Positions 21,472-28,843 of a stretch of DNA of 28,843 nt are shown in pieces. This DNA comes from Lutibacter sp. (GTDB lineage Bacteria; Bacteroidota; Bacteroidia; Flavobacteriales; Flavobacteriaceae). The notes under the pieces are model-generated. The model did no database searches. It was given only the letters and a program-made list of their open reading frames with translations, and was not told the DNA's origin. The stretch lies in NCBI GenBank assembly GCA_003516285.1, contig DPCK01000020.1, positions 38,449-67,291 on the forward strand, written 5' to 3'. Made by a program: the position numbers and the translations under genes. How positions within the stretch are numbered: the first letter of the stretch is position 1; each line of letters opens with the position of its first letter.

Positions 21472-24429
21472 ATGAAAAATTTTAAAATTTTTTTGTTTAA
21501 TGTCATGCTTCTTTTGCCTTTAGTGATGTTTGCCCAGCAAGCCGTAAAAGGAAAAGTTACAGAAGCAGCGGGCGGTACAGCACTGCCAGGAGTTGGCGTT
21601 ATTATTAAAGGAACTACAATAGGAACCGCCACAGATTTTGACGGGAACTATACCTTAGAAAAAGTAAAACCAAGCGATGTTTTGGTATTTTCTTATGTTG
21701 GGTTCAATACGCAATCAATTACTGTAGGTAACAATACTACAATAAATGTTATTTTAACTGAAAGCGCCGAGTCGCTTGATGAAGTTGTAATTATTGGTTA
21801 CGGTACTACCACCGTGAAAGATGCAACAGGATCGGTTACCTCAATCAAATCCAAGGATTTAAATAAAGGTGCCATTATTTCTCCCGATCAAATGCTTACG
21901 GGTAAAGTTGCAGGGGTTCAAATTACCTCAAATGGTGGAGAACCAGGAGGTGGTTCAACTATTAGAATTAGAGGCGGTGCATCCTTAAATGCCACAAACG
22001 ATCCTTTATTTGTTATTGATGGAGTTCCTGTTGATAAAGAAGGTATTTCAGGTGTCAGCAACCCGTTAAACACAATTAACCCTAATGATATTGAATCTTA
22101 CACTATTTTAAAAGATGCATCAGCAACTGCCATATATGGCTCAAGAGCATCAAATGGGGTAATTATTATTACCACAAAAAAAGGGAGTGGAGATGGTTTT
22201 AAAGGATCTTATACTGCAAACTTTTCAGTAAATGAAAATTTAGACACTGTTGATGCTTTATCAGCTGACCAATATAGGACTTTTGTGAATGAACATGGAC
22301 TTACTTCTGATATTGCTTTATTAGGAACTGCAAATACCAATTGGCAAGATGAAATCTTTAAAACTGGCTACGGAACAGATCATAACTTAAGTTTACAAGG
22401 AGGCTCTGAAAAAATTAATTTCAGGGGGTCTATCGGTTACACAGACCAATCTGGAACTTTATTGACTTCAAAACTTAACAGAGCAACTTATTCATTAAGT
22501 ATTGGTTCAAAATTGTTTGACGACCATTTAAAAATAGACGTAAATACCAAAGTGTCTATGATTAACACTCAATTTGCAGATTGGGGAGCTATTGGCAATG
22601 CAATTTCATTCGACCCAACAAAACCTGTATTCGACAATAATCCAAATTATGGTGGCTATTGGGAATGGTTACAGCCAAACGGAAATCCAATAACTGTCGG
22701 AGCTCCGAAAAATCCTGTAGCCTTATTGGAATTGCGTGACAATTCGGCAAATTCAAGCAGAAGCATCGGAAATATTCAATTTGATTATAAAATGCATTTT
22801 TTGCCTGAATTAAAAGCCAACCTTAACTTAGGATATGATATCTCAAACAGTATAGGTGACAATAAAATATTTAATTCGGCCACAGCGAGCAGTATAGAAT
22901 TGGCAAAATCAGGTAACATATCTCATTATGAGCAAGATAAAAAGAACATCTTAATGGATTTTTATCTTAATTATGGCGCAGACTTAAAAGCAATCAACAG
23001 TACCGTTGACTTTATGGCTGGTTATTCTTACCAAAACTTTAAAAATGAAGGTTTTAATACAGACAATATTCAAGACAAAACTTTAACTGAGACTTTTGAC
23101 TATTTTAATGAATTAAATTTACAATCATTTTTTAGCAGACTTACCTACTCATTGGCCGATAAGTATTTATTGACTTTGACTTACAGACGTGACGGTTCTT
23201 CAAGATTTAGCAAAGACAACCGATGGGGTAATTTCCCTTCCGCAGCTTTTGCCTGGAAAATATATGAAGAAGAATTTATGAAAAATTCTACAGCCATTAC
23301 CAACCTAAAACTTCGGTTAAGTTGGGGGTTAACAGGTCAGCAAGATATTGGTAGTTACTATCCTGCAATTGCAACTTACTTGGGAAGTACCAGCACTGCA
23401 CAATATCAATTTGGCAGTAATTTTGTGAACACTTTTAGAGCAGAACCTTTTAACACGACTTTAAAATGGGAAGAAACAGAAACGTATAATGCCGGACTTG
23501 ATTTTGGAATCTTAAATAACGTGGTAAGTGGGTCTATTGATGCTTATTTTAGAAGAACTAAAGATTTATTGAACTTTATCCCATTCCCAGGTGGATCTTC
23601 ATTATCTAACGCAGGAAATGCAAACATCGGTAAAATGGAAAATAAAGGTATTGAGCTTACCTTAAATACCAAACCAATTTCAACGGATGATTTAAGCTTA
23701 AATTTAGGTTTGAACTTAACTTATAACGATACTGAAATTACACAGCTAACAACAAACGATGGTCCAGACTATGAAGGTGTTCCGGTTGGTTTATTTAATG
23801 GAGGTGTAGGTAACTACGTTCAAAGACACTCAGTTGGGTATGCTCCCAATACATTTTTTGTTTACCAACAAGTATATGACGCAAACGGAAAACCATTAGA
23901 AGGTGTGTATGTTGACAGAAATAATGATGGCAGCGTTACAAACGCTGATAAATACAGACTGGAAAAACCTTCGGCTGATTATACCGTTGGATTTACCACA
24001 GATTTAAATTACAAAAAATGGAACTTCAATATGTCTTGGAGAGGAAGTGTCGGCAATTATGTGTACAACAACATAGACTCTAACTTAGGGTTTGAATTTC
24101 AATTGTTAAATACTGGTTTTCCAAATGTCATTGCAAATGGTGTTGAAAACGTGTTGGAATCAGGTTTCATAAATGGCGGCGCGGAAAGATATTTATCTGA
24201 CTACTACGTTCAGGAAGCGTCATTCGTAAAATTAGACAATGTAAGTATTGGATATAATTTTGGCAGCGTTTTTGGAACAACATCAAACTTCTCAGTTACT
24301 GGTTCTGTTCAAAATGTATTGACCATCACTGACTATGTTGGATTAGACCCAGAAGTTGGAGGCGGTATTGATTACAACATTTATCCGCGACCAAGAATTT
24401 ATATGGTTGGCGTTAACTTAAACTTTTAA
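21472..24429 (+). CDS. susC: SusC-like TonB-dependent outer-membrane transporter
   Basis: This outer-membrane importer takes up maltooligosaccharides, with SusD acting as its lid. The 985-residue protein has a signal peptide cleaved after about residue 21 (VMFA, then QQAV) and a carboxypeptidase-regulatory-like domain (24-97, GKVTEAAGGTALPGVGV). The TonB-box-type segment is SLDEVVIIGYGT (101-112), followed by a plug domain with the SusC signatures GGASLNATNDPLFVIDGVP and ASATAIYGSRASNGVI, and a beta-barrel. It ends in an aromatic residue (VGVNLNF), as outer-membrane barrels do. Length and domain order are normal for SusC. It is the first gene of the rightward operon, 10 bases before susD, under the LacI-type sites upstream. 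Confidence 0.97.
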   Translation: MKNFKIFLFNVMLLLPLVMFAQQAVKGKVTEAAGGTALPGVGVIIKGTTIGTATDFDGNYTLEKVKPSDVLVFSYVGFNTQSITVGNNTTINVILTESAESLDEVVIIGYGTTTVKDATGSVTSIKSKDLNKGAIISPDQMLTGKVAGVQITSNGGEPGGGSTIRIRGGASLNATNDPLFVIDGVPVDKEGISGVSNPLNTINPNDIESYTILKDASATAIYGSRASNGVIIITTKKGSGDGFKGSYTANFSVNENLDTVDALSADQYRTFVNEHGLTSDIALLGTANTNWQDEIFKTGYGTDHNLSLQGGSEKINFRGSIGYTDQSGTLLTSKLNRATYSLSIGSKLFDDHLKIDVNTKVSMINTQFADWGAIGNAISFDPTKPVFDNNPNYGGYWEWLQPNGNPITVGAPKNPVALLELRDNSANSSRSIGNIQFDYKMHFLPELKANLNLGYDISNSIGDNKIFNSATASSIELAKSGNISHYEQDKKNILMDFYLNYGADLKAINSTVDFMAGYSYQNFKNEGFNTDNIQDKTLTETFDYFNELNLQSFFSRLTYSLADKYLLTLTYRRDGSSRFSKDNRWGNFPSAAFAWKIYEEEFMKNSTAITNLKLRLSWGLTGQQDIGSYYPAIATYLGSTSTAQYQFGSNFVNTFRAEPFNTTLKWEETETYNAGLDFGILNNVVSGSIDAYFRRTKDLLNFIPFPGGSSLSNAGNANIGKMENKGIELTLNTKPISTDDLSLNLGLNLTYNDTEITQLTTNDGPDYEGVPVGLFNGGVGNYVQRHSVGYAPNTFFVYQQVYDANGKPLEGVYVDRNNDGSVTNADKYRLEKPSADYTVGFTTDLNYKKWNFNMSWRGSVGNYVYNNIDSNLGFEFQLLNTGFPNVIANGVENVLESGFINGGAERYLSDYYVQEASFVKLDNVSIGYNFGSVFGTTSNFSVTGSVQNVLTITDYVGLDPEVGGGIDYNIYPRPRIYMVGVNLNF

Positions 24430-24439
24430 TTAAACAGAA

Positions 24440-26329
24440 ATGAAAAAATATTCTTTTAAATTATTATTGCTGGGAACCATTGTAACACTGTTTACATTTA
24501 CCTCGTGCCTAAAGGATTTAGACACCGTTCCCCAAGATAAAGATATTATATTGGCTGAGACATTATTTAATGACCCTGCTTCATATAAACAAGTTTTGGC
24601 AAAACTATATGCCGGATTGGCTATTAGCGGCCAACAAGGCCCTGCCGGAATGCCTGACATTACCGGAATTGATGAAGGTTTCAGTCAGTATTTAAGACAA
24701 TACTGGTTGGCTCAGGAAGTAACTACTGATGAAGCAGTAATTGGATGGGCTGATGGTAGCTTGCCTGATTATCATGAACAAGATTGGACACCAAGCAATG
24801 AATTTGTAACTGCCTTATATAATAGAATTATCTACCAAATCACTTCTTGCAATGCGTTCTTAAGAGAAACTACCGATGCTAAATTGGCCGGAAGAGGTAT
24901 TACTGGACAGTTATTGGCAGATGTGGAACTTTACAAAAAAGAAGCGCGCTTTTTAAGAGCGTTGAGTTACTATCACGCAATAGATTTATATGGTAATTTT
25001 CCTTTCGTAACTGAAGATGATGAAGTTGGATTTTTCTTCCCTCAACAAAAAAGCCGAGCAGAACTGTTTACTTGGATTGAATCAGAATTAAAATCTATTG
25101 AAAATGGTTTGGCTGCACCAAAATCAAATGAATACGGAAGAGCTGACCAAGCTGCAGCATGGACTTTATTGGCCAAATTGTACCTAAATGCCCAAGTATA
25201 TACAGGCACAGCCAAATATGCTGATTGCATTACTTACTCAAGTAAAGTTATCAATGCAGGTTACGGTATGGAATCCTCTTATAAAAACCTATTTTTAGCG
25301 GATAACCATACTGCTGACGGTGTCATTTTTCCAATTGCTTTTGATGGTTTGAGAACACAAAGTTTTGGTGGAACCACATTTTTAATTCACGCTGCCGTTG
25401 GTGGCGGTATGAATCCTGCTGATTTTGGAATCAGTGGCGGTTGGGGTGGCAATAGAACCACGAGCGCTTTAGTGAACGCCTTTAACTCAGGAATTGATAT
25501 CAGTGCTTCAAACAATGCCATTGGAGCTCCATCTAATTGGGGATTGGTAGGGTCTGCAACTGTTAATAGTTGGAATGGTCCTGATATGCCCCTTCACAGA
25601 ATTGGAACTTCTAGTGTTTATTCTGGCTTCTTCAGTCTAAATGAAGGTGAAATTAAATTCAGAAGAGATAACGATTGGGGATTCAATTATGGTGATAATG
25701 GTGCTAACGGAACTGCAGAAGATGGTGGCGCAAACATAAAAGTGGCAGCTGGTTTGTATAAAATCACTTTTAATTTGGGTGCATTGACTTATACCATTGA
25801 AAAAGATCCAAGAGCCTTATTCCATACAGAAGGTCAAAAATTGGAAATAGAATCAATTTCAACTTTTACTGACGGTTATGCTGTAACTAAATTTAAAAAT
25901 GTAGACAGAAATGGCGTTGCCGGAGGTGACACCAGCGGAACCTTTACCGATACTGATTTTCCTTTATTTAGAATTGCTGATGTGTATTTAATGTATGCTG
26001 AAGCAACTTTAAAAGGCGGTGGAGGAAATAATGCTTTGGCGATTTCTTATATGAATGAGTTAAGAAATAGAGGCGGAAAAAACTTTGGTAAAGTTACTGC
26101 AATCACTGAAGCCTTTATATTGGCCGAAAGAGCAAGAGAATTGTATTGGGAAGGACATAGAAGAACCGATTTAATCAGATTTGGAAAATTTTCAAACGGG
26201 GATTATGTATGGCCTTGGAAAGGTGGTGTAAAAGAAGGTATTTCTACCTCTGGCCATTTAGACCTTTTCCCAATTCCTGCAACTGATTTGAATGCAAATC
26301 CTAATTTGAAACAAAACAACGGATATTAA
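24440..26329 (+). CDS. susD: SusD-like starch-binding lipoprotein with an embedded SusE/F-type module
   Basis: SusD is the surface lipoprotein that binds starch and closes the SusC channel. The 629-residue protein has a lipoprotein signal with C23 (FTSC), followed by LKDLD, close to the K-D/E surface-export pattern. The helical N-terminal part includes RFLRALSYYHAIDLYGNFP. The C-terminal part includes DFPLFRIADVYLMYAEA and ARELYWEGHRRTDLIRFGKF, both SusD hallmarks. Between them, residues about 367-454 form an extra beta-sandwich-like module homologous to the repeats of the neighbouring SusE. It is about 80-90 residues longer than ordinary starch SusD proteins. Sequence on both sides of the insert is normal SusD, and no frameshift is seen. 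It lies 10 bases after susC and 17 bases before susE. Confidence 0.95.
   Translation: MKKYSFKLLLLGTIVTLFTFTSCLKDLDTVPQDKDIILAETLFNDPASYKQVLAKLYAGLAISGQQGPAGMPDITGIDEGFSQYLRQYWLAQEVTTDEAVIGWADGSLPDYHEQDWTPSNEFVTALYNRIIYQITSCNAFLRETTDAKLAGRGITGQLLADVELYKKEARFLRALSYYHAIDLYGNFPFVTEDDEVGFFFPQQKSRAELFTWIESELKSIENGLAAPKSNEYGRADQAAAWTLLAKLYLNAQVYTGTAKYADCITYSSKVINAGYGMESSYKNLFLADNHTADGVIFPIAFDGLRTQSFGGTTFLIHAAVGGGMNPADFGISGGWGGNRTTSALVNAFNSGIDISASNNAIGAPSNWGLVGSATVNSWNGPDMPLHRIGTSSVYSGFFSLNEGEIKFRRDNDWGFNYGDNGANGTAEDGGANIKVAAGLYKITFNLGALTYTIEKDPRALFHTEGQKLEIESISTFTDGYAVTKFKNVDRNGVAGGDTSGTFTDTDFPLFRIADVYLMYAEATLKGGGGNNALAISYMNELRNRGGKNFGKVTAITEAFILAERARELYWEGHRRTDLIRFGKFSNGDYVWPWKGGVKEGISTSGHLDLFPIPATDLNANPNLKQNNGY
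25538..25801 (+). other. SusE/F-type starch-binding module inserted in SusD
   Basis: The segment begins WGLVGSATVNSWNGPDMP and ends LTYTIE. It contains DWGFNYGDNGANG and GGANIKVAAGLYKITF. Against SusE repeat 1 I count 50 identical residues in 88 without gaps. It sits between NRTTSALVNAFNSG and PRALFHTEGQKLEI, where ordinary SusD proteins have a loop. The conserved tryptophans and tyrosines are the kind that stack on glucose rings. Confidence 0.88.
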
Positions 26330-26346
26330 TTCTAAACTAAGGAAAA

Positions 26347-27642
26347 ATGAAAATAATATTAAACAAAATACTGCTTCTTATTGTTGCTGCTACATTTTTA
26401 GCTTCGTGCGACAAGGAAGAATTAACGGTACTAAATTCAGATGCTACAACTGTAGTTAGCTTGTCAAAAAGTGATGTGGTTTTGGCTAAAAGTGATGCAG
26501 GACAAGATGCATTAACCGTTTCTTGGACCGACCCTGATTTTGGCTTCGATGCTGGAGCTGAATACAAAATTGTATTCACCGCAGGTGAAAAAAGTGAAAC
26601 TGTAGCTGCCGGAACCAATTTATCTAAAGTTTTTGAAACCGTTCAACTAAACAAAGTTTTACTAAAACTGGGATTAAAAGGTGGAACTCCAACTGAGGTT
26701 TCCGTCCAAATACAGGTAGTTTTAAGTATTTACCACAGTTTAAGTTCAAACAGCACTTCTTTTTCAGCAACAGCTTATGAAGATAAATTAGATTTATCAA
26801 CCATTTGGGGAGTCGTTGGAAGCGCCACTGTGAATGGATGGGACGGACCTGATATGCCGTTTTATACCACTAGCATTGCGGATGTTCTTGTTGCCTATGT
26901 GACTTTATCTACTGGTGAATTTAAAATTAGATCTAATAATTCTTGGACCCTTAACTATGGAGACAATGGTTTAGACGGAACTTTAGATCAAGATGGAGCC
27001 AATATCCCAGTTACGGCAGGTACCTATAAAATAACTTTCAATTCAAGAACTTTAACATACACTATTGAAGCATATTCTTGGGGATTGGTTGGTGATGCCA
27101 CAAAAAATGGTTGGGATGGACCGGATATGCCTATGACTTATGATTCTTTCTCTGATACATGGAAAGCAATTGTTACCTTGAAAGCAGGAGAAATGAAATT
27201 TAGATTTAAAAACGACTGGGGTCTTAACTATGGAGATACAGGAGCAGACGGAACACTAGAAAATGGCGGTGCAAATATTGCTGTTACAGCCGGAAACTAT
27301 TTGGTGGTGTTAGATTTGAAAAACTTAGTATATACCATTACTCCAATTAATATTTGGGGAGTTGTTGGATCAGCTGCACCTAACGGATGGGACGGCCCTA
27401 ATGTGCGTTTTACCTTAGACTTCAGTAAAGATGATGTTTGGGTGATAAATCGCATTGCATTGACTTCCGGTGAAATTAAATTTAGAACCAACGACAGTTG
27501 GGACGTAAATTATGGTGATGATGGATTAAATGGATCTTTAGAAGCAGGTGGTGCCAATATTCCTGTTACTGCCGGCAATTATAAAATTGTTTTAGATTTT
27601 AGCAATTCATCCGCACCAACTTATACGTTGACTGCACTTTAA
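26347..27642 (+). CDS. susE: SusE-like surface starch-binding lipoprotein with three tandem modules
   Basis: SusE-type proteins sit on the outer face of the outer membrane and hold starch near SusC/SusD. The 431-residue protein has a lipoprotein signal with C21 (FLASC), followed by DKEEL, a good fit to the X-K-(D/E)2 lipoprotein surface-export signal described in Bacteroidota. An N-terminal fibronectin-like SusE domain covers about 30-145. Three homologous modules follow at about 154-242, 245-333 and 337-431. Each has the pattern WG-x-VG-x-A, N-G-W-D-G-P, NYGD-x-G and GGANI-x-V-x-AG-x-Y. A separate SusF gene is absent; the third repeat may take that role. It is the last gene before the terminator at 27674-27711. 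Confidence 0.94.
   Translation: MKIILNKILLLIVAATFLASCDKEELTVLNSDATTVVSLSKSDVVLAKSDAGQDALTVSWTDPDFGFDAGAEYKIVFTAGEKSETVAAGTNLSKVFETVQLNKVLLKLGLKGGTPTEVSVQIQVVLSIYHSLSSNSTSFSATAYEDKLDLSTIWGVVGSATVNGWDGPDMPFYTTSIADVLVAYVTLSTGEFKIRSNNSWTLNYGDNGLDGTLDQDGANIPVTAGTYKITFNSRTLTYTIEAYSWGLVGDATKNGWDGPDMPMTYDSFSDTWKAIVTLKAGEMKFRFKNDWGLNYGDTGADGTLENGGANIAVTAGNYLVVLDLKNLVYTITPINIWGVVGSAAPNGWDGPNVRFTLDFSKDDVWVINRIALTSGEIKFRTNDSWDVNYGDDGLNGSLEAGGANIPVTAGNYKIVLDFSNSSAPTYTLTAL
26806..27639 (+). repeat. Three tandem SusE/F starch-binding module repeats within susE
   Basis: The coding repeats are 26806-27075, 27079-27345 and 27355-27639, each about 90 codons, starting at W154, W245 and W337. They share the WG-x-VG start, the NGWDGP turn, the NYGD motif and the GGANI motif. 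A fourth copy lies inside susD (25538-25801). The protein similarity is clear while codon choice has diverged, so the duplications are not recent. Confidence 0.9.
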
Positions 27643-27673
27643 TTCGTATGAATATTGCAAATAGAACATTTTA

Positions 27674-27711
27674 AAAAAATCTGCACAGAAGGTTTTCTGT
27701 GCAGATTTTTT
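27674..27711 (+). terminator. Intrinsic terminator after susCDE
   Basis: A 17-bp perfect stem (27674-27690 with 27695-27711) has a GGTT loop. Its core is CTGCACAGAA paired with TTCTGTGCAG, and it ends in a T-run. It lies 32 bases after the susE stop and 45 bases before the next start codon. It should end most susCDE transcripts and reduce read-through into the downstream amylase-like gene. Confidence 0.92.
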
Positions 27712-27755
27712 CTTTTTATTAGAATTTCTGAAAAGAAATCATTAAATTAATCCTC

Positions 27756-28843
27756 ATGAAAAAAACATTACTTTTTATTTTTTTAAGCTGTACCGGCTTC
27801 TTATTCTCACAAGTGAGCACGGTGCCAACAATTCCTACGGCAAACAATCAAATTACAGTCACTTTTAATGCCACAGGAAGTGAATTGGACGGCTATACCG
27901 GTGATGTTTACGCTCATACTGGAGTAACAATAAATGGTGTTCGATGGCAAAATGTTATTGCTGATTGGAGTGTTAACACAACAAAAGCAAAACTTACAAG
28001 ATCAACTTCAAATCCCAATTTGTATACCTTTGTTATTACACCAACGGTTTATGGATTTTACGGGGTTGCCACTTCTGTTGTTATCACCGAATTAAATTTT
28101 GTTTTTAGATCGTCTGATGGTTCTAAGCAATCTCGACCAGATATTTTTATTCCCATTTATGCAGCTGGATTGAACATTGCCTTTACCAATCCCGCAAACA
28201 ACAGCTCTTATAACCTAAACAGCAGCATCACTATTTCTGCGGATGCTTCTGTAGCTTCCAATCTGGAGCTTTTTGTGAATGGCACCTCCATAAAAACAGC
28301 GACCAATGCCACTGCTATTACAACTTCTTATATATTGACCACAGCAGGAAATCAAATCCTTAAAGCTGTTGCCACAAATGGCACTGAAGTTAAAGAAACA
28401 ACGATCAATATTTTCGCAAAAACACCAACAGTGAATGCCACAAAACCTGTCGGATTAAAATATGGCTTCAATAAAAACCCCGATAATTCAGTGACTTTTT
28501 TACTGAAAGCGCCTTTTAAAAATGATGTGTTGATTTTAGGCGATTTTAACAACTGGACATTAAACGCCAATTACCAAATGAAAAAAGACGGGGACGATTT
28601 TTGGCTTACAGTTCCCGGTTTAGACATAAACACAGAATATGCGTATCAGTATTTTATAGATTACAGCATTAAAGTGGCTGATCCTTATTCCGAAAAAATA
28701 TTGGACCCTTCAAATGACCAATATATTACAAGCGCCAACTATCCGAATTTAAAAGCATATCCCGTAAATAAAACGACGGGCAATGTGTCGACTTTTAAAA
28801 TAAATCAGGAAAATTACATCTGGACAAATACCAACTTCACAAA
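27756..28843 (+). CDS. Multidomain secreted protein, probable GH13 alpha-amylase, N-terminal 362 codons
   Basis: The frame opens at the ATG 27756-27758 and stays open to the window edge. The signal peptide ends near residue 18 (FLFS, then QVST), so it is not a lipoprotein. Residues about 20-155 form an N-terminal beta domain with DVYAHTGVTINGVRW and LNFVFRSSDGSKQSRPDIF, as in starch-binding modules of Bacteroidota amylases. About 160-228 is an Ig-like domain. From about 235 a CBM48-like E-set domain carries LKAPFKNDVLILGDFNNW and KVADPYSEKILDPSNDQYI, which normally precedes a GH13 barrel. The catalytic domain lies outside, so the enzyme call is inferred. It likely acts extracellularly in the SusG role. 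No clear promoter lies between it and the terminator. Confidence 0.82.
   Translation, partial: MKKTLLFIFLSCTGFLFSQVSTVPTIPTANNQITVTFNATGSELDGYTGDVYAHTGVTINGVRWQNVIADWSVNTTKAKLTRSTSNPNLYTFVITPTVYGFYGVATSVVITELNFVFRSSDGSKQSRPDIFIPIYAAGLNIAFTNPANNSSYNLNSSITISADASVASNLELFVNGTSIKTATNATAITTSYILTTAGNQILKAVATNGTEVKETTINIFAKTPTVNATKPVGLKYGFNKNPDNSVTFLLKAPFKNDVLILGDFNNWTLNANYQMKKDGDDFWLTVPGLDINTEYAYQYFIDYSIKVADPYSEKILDPSNDQYITSANYPNLKAYPVNKTTGNVSTFKINQENYIWTNTNFT

Noticed and set aside
26806..27639. Regularly spaced repeats considered as a CRISPR-like array
   Set aside because: The repeats are coding, about 270 bases long, in frame and diverged at DNA level; they are protein module repeats.

Overview
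The window looks like chromosomal DNA of a member of the Bacteroidota, most likely a Flavobacteriaceae species close to Flavobacterium. The reasons are the AT-rich sequence, a SusC/SusD pair, many lipoprotein signals of the Bacteroidota type, no Shine-Dalgarno sequences, and candidate promoters with the TAnnTTTG -7 box. Almost all of it is one large alpha-glucan (starch, maltodextrin, maltose) utilisation locus. It joins directly onto a small glycolytic operon. I assigned identities by reading motifs and family resemblance; no database search was possible.

Layout. (1) 1-2123, minus strand: a glycolytic operon with the promoter before pfkA, then gap, then the first 11 codons of a BadF/BadG-type sugar kinase. 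(2) 2185-2229: a perfect 21-bp hairpin that separates this operon from the glucan locus. (3) 2319-19708, minus strand: ten genes in a row. In transcription order they are a sugar:cation symporter, beta-phosphoglucomutase (pgmB), GH65 maltose phosphorylase, an AT-rich GH13, a SusA-type GH13, an esterase-fold lipoprotein, GH31, GH13, GH97 (SusB type) and GH13. (4) 19982-21004, minus strand: a LacI-family regulator. (5) 21005-21471: a 467-base divergent control region with LacI-type palindromes. (6) 21472-27642, plus strand: susC, susD and susE, closed by a terminator at 27674-27711. (7) 27756 to the end: the start of a multidomain secreted protein, very probably an alpha-amylase that continues outside the window.

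How the genes fit together. SusD and SusE bind starch at the cell surface and SusC imports oligosaccharides through the outer membrane. The partial protein at the right edge would cut starch outside the cell. The exported GH13, GH31 and GH97 enzymes reduce oligosaccharides to glucose and maltose in the periplasm. The symporter brings maltose into the cytoplasm. GH65 splits it with phosphate to glucose and beta-glucose 1-phosphate, and PgmB makes glucose 6-phosphate. PfkA and Gap next door are the following glycolytic steps.

Most notable observations. SusD carries an inserted SusE/F-type starch-binding module of about 88 residues, homologous to the three repeats in the neighbouring SusE. A repeat of about 90 bp occurs twice inside the catabolic operon, each time starting directly after a stop codon and ending on the next gene's start codon; one copy has a 20-base GC-rich insertion. 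A 22-base element with two mismatches is shared by the susC and symporter control regions. Two LacI-type half-palindromes lie 31 bp apart before susC. One GH13 gene is clearly more AT-rich and more loosely spaced than its neighbours.
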